A stretch of DNA of 53,415 nt from an uncultured Bacteroidales bacterium (GCA_900316515.1 ONDE01000002.1:203947-257361); one strand, 5' to 3'. Positions 25,511 to 33,984 are shown, counted from the stretch's first letter. Made by a program: numbers and translations. The notes: generated by a model not told the origin, from the letters alone.

Positions 25511-25560
25511 TCGGTTGAGTTTCGGTTGTCTTTCGGTGCAGGGGCTTTCCACAAAAAGAA

Positions 25561-25585
25561 TCGCCCACTACTACGTAGTGGGCGA
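25561..25585 (-). terminator. Rho-independent terminator of the DPP III-like gene
   Basis: An 11-bp perfect inverted repeat (TCGCCCACTAC / GTAGTGGGCGA) with a 3-nt loop lies 35 bp past the stop at 25620. On the minus strand it is followed by TTCTTTTTG, as expected for a terminator of that gene. Confidence 0.85.
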
Positions 25586-25619
25586 CCTGTGTTCGTCAGA
25601 TGTGTTTGTGAACCTCCGA

Positions 25620-27257
25620 TTAGAGGCCCAGCACTTTGGCACCCTGATTGTAGACGATGTCACGCGGGATATTGGCGTCGCGGATAGCATCGAGGTCGGC
25701 CTGTAGCTCGGGGCTCACCTTGCCGTTCTTCTCGCTGTATGCCTTTGCGGCGGCAGCGTCGCCCTCGCCTTCCATGGCGATGATTATGGAAGCCCATTCA
25801 CGGGCAGCCTCGCGGGCCTTCTCTACGTTGATGACATACTTGCCATTCTCGTCACGCGTAAAGGCGCCGTGCTCCTTGAAGAAGTTGTAGCACATGATGT
25901 TGGCCACGCCGTGAGCCTCCGTGGCACCGAAGCGCACCGAGCGCAGGATACCGGCGATGAAGGTGATGTAGTTCTGATTTACGGTGGTGTTGGTGATGAG
26001 ACCGCGCTCGATGAGCTGCTCCGTGAGGAACAATCCACACACATCGGCTTTGGCCTCCTCCCAGGCGCTGTACTGTGCGCCGAGGGCAACACGGCAGGCA
26101 CCCTTGCCGGTAACGGTTTGCTTGATACCCAGGCCGTGAGCAACCTCATGGTAGCAGGTGTTGCCGAAGAAGGCATTGAAGGTGACGCTGTCCACCTGCT
26201 CGGGGCACACCATCAAATTGGCGATGGGCACCATGATGTTGTCGAACTTGGCCTTCATGGCGTTCTTCAGCTGCAGACGGCGGCTGCCTTTGGCCAGCTG
26301 CACGCGCTCGTCGTTGGGCAGGTTGATGGCGATGGTCTTCGACCCCGCATTGCAGTCGCCACCATAGTACACCACATCATAGACGTTGATGTCGCAATCG
26401 GTGCCGGGCACCTCTTTCTTGTATTTCTCGTCACAGGGAAGCAACTTCTGCATCTCGGGCAGCATGGCGGCAAACTTCGTGAGGTCGTTGCTCCACTGCT
26501 CGTCCTTGATGAGGACATAGGCCTCCTGCGAGCATTTCAAGCCGTGCAGGGCGTCGTCGTAGTTCTCTATGGGACCGACAACAAAGTCAAGCTTCGAGTC
26601 TTTCATGTCCATCCACACCATATCGCTCTCAAAATAATCATCCGTGCGGAAGGCCTCGCGGCGGGCTTCCAGATACTTCTTCAAGCCTGCATTCTCGGCC
26701 AGGCCGATGGCTTTCTCGAGCAGGGCGTCGACCTTCGCGAGCTCTTCTTTGTAGGCCTCATGATAGGGAAGCACATAGAGCTTGCCTTCGGCATCGCGGC
26801 GGATGACGCTGTACTGGCTCTCTTTCAGAGGATCGTCGAGGGCGGCATACTCCTCCTCAGTCATGTCGACGGGGTAGAAGTTGGCTCCCAGCGGGCGTTC
26901 GCCGTAGCCAGGCACGAAGGGCTTCTCGCTGTCCAGACGGTCCCAGGCACCATACTGGATGTTGGCGAAGGCGCGGACGGCAGGGTCGCTGAGGGTGTCG
27001 AGGGCCGCACGGTTCTCGTAGCCAAAGTACTGATCCCAGTAGATCTCGTCCATCACCTGGCTGATTTCAATGAAAATCTTCACCAGCTCCTTCTCGTTGG
27101 CCGAGAGTGTCTCGACGAGGTCCGAAGTCAACGAGAATTCGGCGTACTCGTCCACTTTTTGTTGAATTTCCGATTTCGGCTCGGCTGCTTTCTTGCCTTT
27201 GCAACCGACGGCCAGTAGCATTGATGCTGCCATTGCGAAAATGATTAACTTTTTCAT
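25620..27257 (-). CDS. DPP III-like zinc metallopeptidase, lipoprotein (M49-like)
   Basis: The protein has 545 aa. The N-terminus MKKLIIFAMAASMLLAVGC is a lipoprotein signal with the lipidated Cys at about 19. Zinc motif HEVAH lies at about residue 370 and EEAKAD at about 400, the arrangement of M49 peptidases; true DPP III enzymes have HELLGH, one residue longer. That shorter HEXXH form is noteworthy. It probably cleaves peptides at the cell envelope, but activity needs testing. It is monocistronic with its own promoter and terminator, GC-rich and well adapted in codon use, and so looks like a core gene. Confidence 0.85.
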   Translation of the reverse strand: MKKLIIFAMAASMLLAVGCKGKKAAEPKSEIQQKVDEYAEFSLTSDLVETLSANEKELVKIFIEISQVMDEIYWDQYFGYENRAALDTLSDPAVRAFANIQYGAWDRLDSEKPFVPGYGERPLGANFYPVDMTEEEYAALDDPLKESQYSVIRRDAEGKLYVLPYHEAYKEELAKVDALLEKAIGLAENAGLKKYLEARREAFRTDDYFESDMVWMDMKDSKLDFVVGPIENYDDALHGLKCSQEAYVLIKDEQWSNDLTKFAAMLPEMQKLLPCDEKYKKEVPGTDCDINVYDVVYYGGDCNAGSKTIAINLPNDERVQLAKGSRRLQLKNAMKAKFDNIMVPIANLMVCPEQVDSVTFNAFFGNTCYHEVAHGLGIKQTVTGKGACRVALGAQYSAWEEAKADVCGLFLTEQLIERGLITNTTVNQNYITFIAGILRSVRFGATEAHGVANIMCYNFFKEHGAFTRDENGKYVINVEKAREAAREWASIIIAMEGEGDAAAAKAYSEKNGKVSPELQADLDAIRDANIPRDIVYNQGAKVLGL

Positions 27258-27299
27258 TATTAAAGGTTTTTGTGTGTTTTGTCCCGCATTTTGAAACTA

Positions 27300-27307
27300 C
27301 AAAGATA
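27300..27307 (-). promoter_or_regulatory. -7 element TATCTTTG for the DPP III-like gene
   Basis: The minus strand reads TATCTTTG at 27307-27300, 43 bp upstream of the start codon. It lies about 30 bp from the oppositely oriented tRNA promoter, so the two promoters overlap back to back. Confidence 0.65.
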
Positions 27308-27314
27308 CATTTTT

Positions 27315-27345
27315 TTTGCCAATATGAAAAAAAGTAGTACTTTTG
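27315..27345 (+). promoter_or_regulatory. Consensus promoter of tRNA-Ser (TTTG-N19-TACTTTTG)
   Basis: TTTG at 27315-27318 and TACTTTTG at 27338-27345 are separated by exactly 19 bp, the Bacteroidota primary-sigma consensus. The start point would be about 35 bases before the mature tRNA. Confidence 0.8.
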
Positions 27346-27387
27346 CAGCCGATTTTTTGGAAAACAAACCAAAAGAAAATCATCCAC

Positions 27388-27475
27388 GGAAAGGTGCTCG
27401 AGTGGTTGAAGAGGCCCGCCTGGAAAGCGAGTAAGCGTTAACAGCGCTTCAGGGGTTCGAATCCCCTCCTTTCCG
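27388..27475 (+). tRNA. tRNA-Ser (anticodon GGA)
   Basis: An 88-nt class II tRNA. The acceptor stem GGAAAGG pairs with CCTTTCC, the anticodon loop is CTGGAAA, the long variable arm has the stem AAGCG/CGCTT, and the T-arm is AGGGG-TTCGAAT-CCCCT. CCA is not encoded. The anticodon stem CCCGC/GCGAG has one C-A mismatch at its second pair (position 28-42), unusual but not disabling. It reads UCC and UCU serine codons. Confidence 0.95.
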
Positions 27476-27487
27476 CTCATGGAAAGA

Positions 27488-27517
27488 AAACCCGACAGGA
27501 CACGTTCTGCCGGGTTT
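27488..27517 (+). terminator. Terminator-like hairpin after tRNA-Ser
   Basis: AAACCCG (27488-27494) and CAG pair with CTG and CGGGTTT (27511-27517) around a short loop, 13 bp past the tRNA and followed by TTTCTC. It precedes the start codon at 27536 and argues against starting the next gene at the upstream ATG at 27479. Confidence 0.75.
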
Positions 27518-27535
27518 CTCACTGCAAAACGCCAT

Positions 27536-28099
27536 ATGTCAAACAACGCTGTAAAAGAAAAATACATCACCCCCGAAAGTGAACTCTACAAGGCCTATCT
27601 CATCGAGCAGATGGAGTCTTGGCGCTGGCGTTGGCGCAAGCAGTGGTACCTGTTCAAGGTCGAACCCGAGACCTTGGTCGAACGCGCTGCCCTCGTGGAG
27701 TTTATCTACGATTTCTCGCTCACCCACCGTGTCAACCCCTACAAGGCGGTCGACCGCATCTCCGACATCTTCGAGGAGGGTCGCGGCGAAGCAGGCGGCA
27801 TAGAGGAAACCCGCGAACTGGCACAGACCTACCACACGGCGCATTCGGCCTATTGGCTCCGCAAGACCGAACATCGTTTCCTTTTGCGTTGGATCAACGG
27901 TTTGATACTGGGTGTCGTGCTGGCGGCAGGCGACGCTATCGTGCGCGGCACACACATGTTTGCCCGTCCCTATACCCTTTCGTTTATATCGCTGATAATG
28001 TTGTTGGTGCTTCTTGTGGCCTTCCCTCTCATCTTCGCATGGCTCACCGGCCCCCGGCTCTCGTCCGAGGAGCGCATCGTGGGTTGGCGTATCCTGTAA
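27536..28099 (+). CDS. Unknown protein with two membrane helices
   Basis: The protein has 187 aa from the ATG at 27536 (MSNNAVKEKYITPESELY); the open frame extends to 27479 but that part is the tRNA terminator. I do not recognise the family. It has a charged helical N-terminal half (RWRWRKQWYLFKVEPETL), then two hydrophobic stretches (LILGVVLAAGDAIV and LSFISLIMLLVLLVAFPLIFAWL) and a short tail. It probably sits in the inner membrane with the N-domain inside. It faces the kamC-like gene across a 5-bp gap. Confidence 0.7.
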   Translation: MSNNAVKEKYITPESELYKAYLIEQMESWRWRWRKQWYLFKVEPETLVERAALVEFIYDFSLTHRVNPYKAVDRISDIFEEGRGEAGGIEETRELAQTYHTAHSAYWLRKTEHRFLLRWINGLILGVVLAAGDAIVRGTHMFARPYTLSFISLIMLLVLLVAFPLIFAWLTGPRLSSEERIVGWRIL

Positions 28100-28104
28100 G
28101 TTTT

Positions 28105-29493
28105 TTATCGGTTGACGTTCTCTCTGGCCAATGTGGTCAGCTGCTCGTCGCATCCAAGGATGTCTGCAATTCGCAACGCCTCCTGCGGCACATTGTCGCT
28201 CTGGTCCTCGGTGAGTGAATAGTCGATGAAGCGGTTGATGTTCTGCGGATTTAGCGGCACGTCGGCCATATCCTCTACGAACCCTTTCACCCTCAGTCGT
28301 CGGCAGTCGGTACCCAGTTGACTGTAGTGGGTGGTGATGAGGGTTGTGGAATTCATGGTGTTGAGGATGGTAATGATGGCTTGCACCAAAGCTTTGCCTT
28401 CCACAGGATTGGTGGTGCGGGCGGGCTCGTCGATGAGTACCAGCAACTCGGTTTTGCGGCACTCTTTCAGGATATTGCTTATCTTTATTATCTCTGCCGC
28501 ATAGGATGAGAGGCCGTTCATCTCGTCCTGGTCGTCGCCAATGGATGTGGCGATACCTTCCATGAGTCTCACAATGGCTTTGCTTGCAGGTACATACATA
28601 CCGCACTGCGCCATAATCTGTGCTGTGCCCACACTCTTGAGCAATACGGTCTTTCCTGCCATATTGGCACCGGTGATGAGACACACCCCCGGACGCAGCG
28701 TTATGTCTATCGGTTGATAGCGCAGTTTGTGCTTTTCGTTGTGCTCCTTGAGCCGCGGGTTGATAAGGCCCATGTATTCAGTGGTTTCCCCTATCTCCGG
28801 TCGGGTAAGTTCCCAACGGATGGAGAGGTCGGCCTTTGAGAGCAGGTAGTCGGTGTAAGCCATTTGTTCCATGGCTGTTACAAGGGTGTCTGTCCAATGT
28901 GTGAGTTTGTCCGAAAGACCGATGCAGACGGTGTTCTGTATCTCGTTCTGCTCTGCCAGCAGTTCGCTGATGCGCACGGGGTCGCCACCCGCTGTCTGAA
29001 GCCCCTGCAACTCACGCCTCAGCGGTGCCAGGCGGGCATCGTAACTATCATAGATGTAGAAGTTTGCAATGCCAGTATTGTCGGGGTCAAGCACCTCGAA
29101 CACCTCTTTGGTGTCGGGCAGCGGAAGCATCTCCGACAACGCCATCTCGGAAATGGCACCGGAGGCAATCTGGGTCAGTTGGGCAAGACTCTTGATTTCA
29201 AATAGTTCTATCTCGTTGAGTGAGGTATGGTTGGCCAGCGACACTAGCGTGCCCTGCAGGTCGTGAAGCTGCATAAGGCAGTGGCGCAGTTCTATATACG
29301 GTTTCTTGTATTTGTACTCCCTAGTGGCTGCAATGGCGCGGTCGAGCCGTTGCCATTCGTCTTGCAGCTCGGCCGCGTTGTCGCTGAATTCGGTGTTGAG
29401 CATCTTGCGTCGGCCAGCCGATGACATGAACTCCATGCTATCAATAACATACTGGAAGCCGGCGTCCTGTTTTATGAGGTCTTTGATCTTCAT
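28105..29493 (-). CDS. kamC: MutS-like ATPase of the KamC type (aminomutase reactivase subunit family)
   Basis: The protein has 462 aa from the ATG at 29493, overlapping the preceding stop as ATGA. The C-terminal half is a MutS-type ATPase with Walker A GANMAGKT (about residue 275) and Walker B VLIDEPARTTN (about 350); the usual mismatch-recognition domains of MutS are absent. The form DEPARTTNPVEG is what I associate with KamC and OraS, ATPases that reactivate B12-dependent lysine or ornithine aminomutases. It pairs with a KamB-like gene. No aminomutase gene (kamD/kamE) is in the window. Confidence in the KamC subfamily is moderate; MutS-like ATPase is certain. Confidence 0.7.
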   Translation of the reverse strand: MKIKDLIKQDAGFQYVIDSMEFMSSAGRRKMLNTEFSDNAAELQDEWQRLDRAIAATREYKYKKPYIELRHCLMQLHDLQGTLVSLANHTSLNEIELFEIKSLAQLTQIASGAISEMALSEMLPLPDTKEVFEVLDPDNTGIANFYIYDSYDARLAPLRRELQGLQTAGGDPVRISELLAEQNEIQNTVCIGLSDKLTHWTDTLVTAMEQMAYTDYLLSKADLSIRWELTRPEIGETTEYMGLINPRLKEHNEKHKLRYQPIDITLRPGVCLITGANMAGKTVLLKSVGTAQIMAQCGMYVPASKAIVRLMEGIATSIGDDQDEMNGLSSYAAEIIKISNILKECRKTELLVLIDEPARTTNPVEGKALVQAIITILNTMNSTTLITTHYSQLGTDCRRLRVKGFVEDMADVPLNPQNINRFIDYSLTEDQSDNVPQEALRIADILGCDEQLTTLARENVNR

Positions 29494-30497
29494 TGTTCTA
29501 TTTTCATTACGTCGTATACAGGCATCTGCAAAGCGTCGCTCAAAGCGTTGCAAGTGCTCTTGGAATCAAGGAGAAAGCCTTGCGGCGAAGTCGGGTTGAG
29601 GGTGATGGCTATCAGGCGTGAACGCTGCAAGGCCATCAGGCGGTTTCCTCGTCGGGTGAACTCTACATAGGCTTCAGGGGTGATGAAAAGTTTGGTGAAG
29701 TCGCGTGTTATCAGTGTGATATCATTGCCTTTGGTAGCCAGAACCCTCAGCAGGCGGTCACTAACGGCTCCCGAAGCAAAGAGGGTATGCCCATAGTGCA
29801 GAATGTCTGTCTCTGCACGGTCGATAAGGAATACCGAGGCAATGCCGAGGTCGTGGGGTTGCCCCTCGCTGTCAACGGCCCAAAGTCCTGATTGTATGGG
29901 GCTCAGGCGTTCGCGCAAGGTCGGCTCGACTTCGTCTAAACGAATGAGGTTGTGCAGGAATTTCGTCCTGCTCACCAGTTGCTTCACGTTGGCTGACACT
30001 GCGGCTCCGGTGGCAAGTATCATGGCGTCGGTGACGGTGGGGGAGGCGAGACTTAAACGTGAAAGGGCGCCATCGACTATGGTAAGACCAACTCCCATGC
30101 TCTCAAGTTGCTCTATCTGTGTGCGCAGGATGCCCGTAGTGGCAGCTCCTGAAAGCAGGGCTTTGCCTCTGATTAGCACCCGTGCTGTGACTAGCGGACC
30201 TAGTGCTGTTCGACGGCTGTCGACGGCTTCAAGACGCGAGACCAGCTGACGTTTGAGATAGTGCTGCTCGGAGGTGATGAAATGGGTGCCTTCGTAGAGC
30301 ACAACTTCGGGTTTCGCTGTGGCGAAAACACTGTCGACCTGCTCGCCGTCGACACCAATGGATGTCACACCGACATGTGTGTGCATCTCGTTGAGTCTGC
30401 GGAGTATATAGTTGAGACACACCGTCTTCCCGGTGTTCTTTTCGAGCCCGACAATCGAGAGGCTGCGGTATTTCAGTATTTCAGGTACAAAAGGCAT
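29490..30497 (-). CDS. kamB: KamB-like P-loop protein (lysine 5,6-aminomutase reactivase subunit family)
   Basis: The protein has 335 aa from the ATG at 30497 (MPFVPEILKY). A TTG eight codons upstream lies within the -7 box TAAATTTG (30516-30509) and is rejected. The motifs are VGLEKNTGKT (P-loop, about residues 16-25), GVTSIGVDGEQVD (about 45-57), a Thr/Gly-rich LVTARVLIRG and VDGALSRLS. The VTSIGxDGE signature is typical of KamB. Together with the KamC-like gene it would act to reactivate an adenosylcobalamin enzyme. The leader is very short if the -7 box is right. Confidence 0.7.
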   Translation of the reverse strand: MPFVPEILKYRSLSIVGLEKNTGKTVCLNYILRRLNEMHTHVGVTSIGVDGEQVDSVFATAKPEVVLYEGTHFITSEQHYLKRQLVSRLEAVDSRRTALGPLVTARVLIRGKALLSGAATTGILRTQIEQLESMGVGLTIVDGALSRLSLASPTVTDAMILATGAAVSANVKQLVSRTKFLHNLIRLDEVEPTLRERLSPIQSGLWAVDSEGQPHDLGIASVFLIDRAETDILHYGHTLFASGAVSDRLLRVLATKGNDITLITRDFTKLFITPEAYVEFTRRGNRLMALQRSRLIAITLNPTSPQGFLLDSKSTCNALSDALQMPVYDVMKIEQ

Positions 30498-30508
30498 ATT
30501 TGCGGCTG

Positions 30509-30516
30509 CAAATTTA
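30509..30516 (-). promoter_or_regulatory. -7 element TAAATTTG of the kamB-kamC operon
   Basis: The minus strand reads TAAATTTG at 30516-30509, only 12 bp before the chosen ATG, which implies a leader of about five bases. No TTTG box 19 bp upstream is present, so the assignment is tentative. Confidence 0.45.
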
Positions 30517-30558
30517 CGCAAAAAAATCTAATCAATACAGGAATTATATTAAATATTT

Positions 30559-30589
30559 TTTGAACATATAAAAAAAACTTGTATATTTG
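30559..30589 (+). promoter_or_regulatory. Consensus promoter of the wza operon (TTTG-N19-TATATTTG)
   Basis: TTTG at 30559-30562 and TATATTTG at 30582-30589 are separated by exactly 19 bp. The leader before wza would be about 65 nt. This one strong promoter probably serves the whole 30.66-39.90 kb operon. Confidence 0.82.
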
Positions 30590-30662
30590 CAGAACATTTT
30601 GTGTATGCAAGATGTGCGCAAACAATTGAATATTAAATAAAATAGAGAAAACAATCATACTT

Positions 30663-31484
30663 ATGAGAACTAATTTGATACGAAAAACCTATTTTGTTGT
30701 AGCGGCAGCTGTGCTGACGCTTGTGTCGTGTGGCACACCGCAGGAGATTGCCTACATCCATGACGCCACGCGCGACAACGCCGAAGCAATCTCGGGCAAA
30801 TTCACCAAGGGCATCCAGGCCAACGACCTGCTGAGCATCTATGTGGAGAGTGAAACTCCCACAGCAACGGTCCCGTTCAACCAGGAGACAAACAAAATCG
30901 CCATGAGCGACGGCGTGGTCATGAACCCGGGCTCGACAGCAGTCAGTGGCTATCTCGTCAGCAACGAGGGTGATATCACATTTCCGGTGTTGGGTAATGT
31001 GCATGTCCTTGGTATGACCCATGCCGAACTGGCACAAGAGTTACAGCGCAGGCTCGTCAGCGAAGGACATATCCTTGATGCCCGCGTAACAGTGCGCTTG
31101 ATGAACTTCACCGTCAGCGTTCTCGGCGATGTCGCTAGGCCCGGTACAATTGTGGCCAGCGGCGAACGTTTGACTATCTTTGAGGCTCTCAGTATGGTGG
31201 GCGACCTGACTATCTATGGCCAGCGCAACAACGTCACCATCATCCGCGAGGAAAACGGTCAGCGCACAATTGGCGAACTCGACCTTACTTCGAAGGATAT
31301 TTTCGAGTCGCCTTATTACTACCTGCACCAGAACGATGTGGTCTATGTTGAGCCCAATATGAAGAAGAAGAGAACCGCCGACCGCGACCCGATGATTATG
31401 ACCTATATCACTACGGGTCTTTCTATCCTATCGTCGCTGACGTCCATGTTCTACTACTACATGATGGTGCAAAGACTTAAATAA
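30663..31484 (+). CDS. wza: Polysaccharide export outer-membrane lipoprotein Wza
   Basis: The protein has 273 aa. The lipoprotein signal ends in LVSC with the Cys at about 23. The polysaccharide export domain (YIHDA, IQANDLLSIYV, GYLVSNEGDITFPVLGNVHVLG) and an SLBB region (VSVLGDVARPG, LTIFEALSMVGDLT) are in normal order. A C-terminal helix (TTGLSILSSLTSMFYYYMM) would span the outer membrane. It forms the export channel fed by the downstream Wzc. It is the first gene of its operon. Confidence 0.95.
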   Translation: MRTNLIRKTYFVVAAAVLTLVSCGTPQEIAYIHDATRDNAEAISGKFTKGIQANDLLSIYVESETPTATVPFNQETNKIAMSDGVVMNPGSTAVSGYLVSNEGDITFPVLGNVHVLGMTHAELAQELQRRLVSEGHILDARVTVRLMNFTVSVLGDVARPGTIVASGERLTIFEALSMVGDLTIYGQRNNVTIIREENGQRTIGELDLTSKDIFESPYYYLHQNDVVYVEPNMKKKRTADRDPMIMTYITTGLSILSSLTSMFYYYMMVQRLK

Positions 31485-31508
31485 CGACAACTAACCTTTT
31501 TGTTGACT

Positions 31509-33932
31509 ATGGAATACAACACACAGATACAAAACCCTAATGCCGCCAACGGCGGCGAGGGAAACGAGACCAACATCAACATCCGTGACATTGTGTTCAT
31601 GGTGTTGAACAATTGGTATTGGTTCGTTATTTCGGCAGTGGTTTGCTTGGGCATTGCAGGCTTGGTATACAAAATGCAGGCCAAGAGCTATACCGCAACA
31701 GGTACCATTCTGGTGCGCGACAACGGTAACTCAATCCGCTACCAGTCGCGTAACATGGATGCCATACTTAACAATATGGACATCTCCAATTCCGGCCAAT
31801 CGTTGGAGAACGAGATTTACATGTTGCGTTCTTCGTCGCTGATGTCGCAGGTGATCAGACGCCTGAACATGAACTATTATTGCGAACGCAACGATATGTT
31901 CAAGAAAATCACCTACTACAACGATGCTCCTGTGCAGCTCACTGTCCACGACCTCAACGAGGAACGCGAGCCAAAGCTTGCATTGAAAATACGTTTGCTG
32001 GCTAACAATAAGTTTAGCTACAGCGCAAGTGATTATGGGGTGGAAGGCGAGGCTTATTACAGCCAGCCAGTGAAACTGGACGATACAGTCTCGTTTACCA
32101 TTGAGAAGACTTCGTTCTACACCGACGCCTTCGAGGGTGTTAAACTCAACGTCGGCATCAAAGAGGTTTACCCCATGGCCCGTAACATGATCAAGAGCCT
32201 CTCTGTCTCTCGCGTCGACAAAATGGCGTCGATACTTTCAATTAGCTACGTGGACAAGAATGAGAAACGCTCGGGCGATATCGTAGATACTTTGATTGCC
32301 GTGTATAACGACGATGCCATCGAGGACAAGAATAAAGTGGCCCAGAAGACCGAAACGTTTATCTCCGACCGTATCTCGCTTATCTCTGGCGAACTTGATG
32401 TCGTCGACGCTCAGGTTGAAGCTATCAAACGTTCGTCGCAACTGCCCGAGTTGCAAGGCGCTGCCAGCCAGCTGATGCAGACAGGTACACGATATGGCGA
32501 CGAGGTGTCGCGACTGGAGACGGAACTCACGCTTATTCGTTACATCAAGAATGTGCTCTCCGACCCGACCAACAAGGAAGACCTCTTGCCCGCAAACGTC
32601 GGTATCAACGATGCCGGCATCCAGAGCATGATTGCATCGTATAACCGCTTGGTCAACGAATATCAGCGCACCAAGACAACAGCTGGTACCAGTAACCCGC
32701 AGATACGTAATCTAGTGCAGCAGATGGACGCTCAGTGGAGCGCCATCAACTCGGCAGTCAACAACCTGCTCAATGCCACCACCGTGCGTCTGCAGGATGC
32801 CCGCAGCCAGGAAGCCCGTGCACGTAGCCAGATTGCCGCCATGCCTACACAGACCAAGGCTGTGTCCGAGGTGCAGCGTCAGCAGAAGATTAAAGAGGAA
32901 CTTTACCTCTACCTCCTCAGCAAACGTGAGGAGACAGCCATGAATTTGGCTGTCACCATCGCCAACGCCAAAGTTGTCGAGCCTTCGGTTTCTTCCAAGA
33001 CCGCTCCGAGACTTATGATGTATATCCTCGTGGCATTGGTCATTGGCCTTGCATTGCCTGCGCTGATTATGTTCGGCATTAGCTTCTTCGACACCAAATT
33101 GCGCTCGAAGACCGATGTGGAACGTGCCACGACGTTGCCGATATTGGGTGAGATACCCGAGAAACCGGCTGCACGTGTCAACGACGAGATTATCGTCACT
33201 GCCAATGGTACCGATGTGGTCACGGAAGCCTTCCGATTGCTGCATAGTAATATCCCGTTCTTCTTGAAGGATGGCCAAAAGGTGATACAGACGGTTTCCA
33301 CCACGCCTGGCGAAGGTAAGTCCTATACCGCCCTTAACCTTGCGTTGTCGTTGGCTTATGTCGGTAAACGGACAATATTGGTCGACTTCGACCTTCGTAA
33401 GCGCAGCCTCTCGAAGACTATCGACCGTCACAACCGTATGGGTCTTATTCACTACCTGCTTGATCAGGACGACAACTTCGAGAAGTACATCATGCACAGC
33501 GAGACCTCGAACCACCTCGACTATATTGTCTGCGAGAAGACTCCGCCTAACGCCACTCAGTTGCTCATGGGCGAGAAACTCGACCGACTGGTAGATTATC
33601 TCCGCGAGCATTACGACTATATCATCTTCGACTCCACACCCGCTCAGATTGTTGCCGACGCAGCTATCATCAACCGTGTCGCCGACTTGACAACATATAT
33701 CATGCGCGTGGGCCGCCTGAACAAGAACTCGCTGCCGTTCATTCAGGAGATGTCCGACAAGGGCCGCTTCAAGAATATGGCTGTCATCCTCACGGATGTT
33801 CCCCTTATCCATAAGCGTTATGGTGGTTATGGCTATGGTTATGGCTATGGTTATGGCTACGGTTATGGCTACGGTTATGGCTACGGTTATGGCTACGGCT
33901 ACGGCGAGGATAGCGATGCCTCGAACGAATAG
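31509..33932 (+). CDS. wzc: Polysaccharide co-polymerase / BY-kinase Wzc with (Gly-Tyr)n tail
   Basis: The protein has 807 aa from the ATG at 31509; the TTG at 31500 is unlikely. Wzz-type domain: first membrane helix NWYWFVISAVVCLGIAG, a long periplasmic coiled-coil region, second helix (about residues 500-520). Kinase domain: Walker A TPGEGKS (about 599-605), Walker A' LVDFDLRKR (about 624) and Walker B IIFDSTPAQ (about 705). The tail (about 771-799) is an alternating Gly-Tyr run holding 14 tyrosines, encoded by a 12-bp repeat. Tyrosine phosphorylation of such tails controls assembly state and chain length. Confidence 0.95.
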   Translation: MEYNTQIQNPNAANGGEGNETNINIRDIVFMVLNNWYWFVISAVVCLGIAGLVYKMQAKSYTATGTILVRDNGNSIRYQSRNMDAILNNMDISNSGQSLENEIYMLRSSSLMSQVIRRLNMNYYCERNDMFKKITYYNDAPVQLTVHDLNEEREPKLALKIRLLANNKFSYSASDYGVEGEAYYSQPVKLDDTVSFTIEKTSFYTDAFEGVKLNVGIKEVYPMARNMIKSLSVSRVDKMASILSISYVDKNEKRSGDIVDTLIAVYNDDAIEDKNKVAQKTETFISDRISLISGELDVVDAQVEAIKRSSQLPELQGAASQLMQTGTRYGDEVSRLETELTLIRYIKNVLSDPTNKEDLLPANVGINDAGIQSMIASYNRLVNEYQRTKTTAGTSNPQIRNLVQQMDAQWSAINSAVNNLLNATTVRLQDARSQEARARSQIAAMPTQTKAVSEVQRQQKIKEELYLYLLSKREETAMNLAVTIANAKVVEPSVSSKTAPRLMMYILVALVIGLALPALIMFGISFFDTKLRSKTDVERATTLPILGEIPEKPAARVNDEIIVTANGTDVVTEAFRLLHSNIPFFLKDGQKVIQTVSTTPGEGKSYTALNLALSLAYVGKRTILVDFDLRKRSLSKTIDRHNRMGLIHYLLDQDDNFEKYIMHSETSNHLDYIVCEKTPPNATQLLMGEKLDRLVDYLREHYDYIIFDSTPAQIVADAAIINRVADLTTYIMRVGRLNKNSLPFIQEMSDKGRFKNMAVILTDVPLIHKRYGGYGYGYGYGYGYGYGYGYGYGYGYGYGEDSDASNE
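33819..33905 (+). repeat. Microsatellite-like (GGYTAY)n coding repeat in wzc
   Basis: Alternating GGC/GGT and TAT/TAC codons repeat with a 6-12 bp period from 33819 to 33905, giving 14 Tyr codons. All units keep frame, so copy-number change would alter the number of phosphorylatable tyrosines by small steps. Confidence 0.95.
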
Positions 33933-33962
33933 CAGAGACCTCAAAGTATATAAATCGACAAT

Positions 33963-33984
33963 GGCGGGATGCATAGCACCCGCC
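33963..33984 (+). promoter_or_regulatory. Hairpin between wzc and rfbC
   Basis: GGCGGG (33963-33968) and TGC pair with GCA and CCCGCC (33979-33984), with one bulged A and an ATA loop. There is no T-run after it, so it may tune expression or mRNA stability rather than end transcription. Confidence 0.55.

Noticed and set aside
25039..25518. 159-aa plus-strand frame rich in Ser/Pro/Leu
   Set aside because: It is the translation of the polypyrimidine tract and leader, opposite to upxY; low complexity, no start context.
25869..27218. 449-aa plus-strand open frame
   Set aside because: Antisense to the DPP III-like gene, which has a signal peptide and zinc motifs. Long His/Val/Leu-rich shadow frames are typical in this composition.
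27479..27535. Upstream ATG for the 27.5-kb membrane protein gene
   Set aside because: The 19 codons before ATG 27536 are the terminator hairpin of the tRNA.
32712..33974. 420-aa minus-strand open frame
   Set aside because: Antisense to wzc, without recognisable domains. The Ala/Ile/Thr/Val repeat in it is the reverse of the Gly-Tyr codons.
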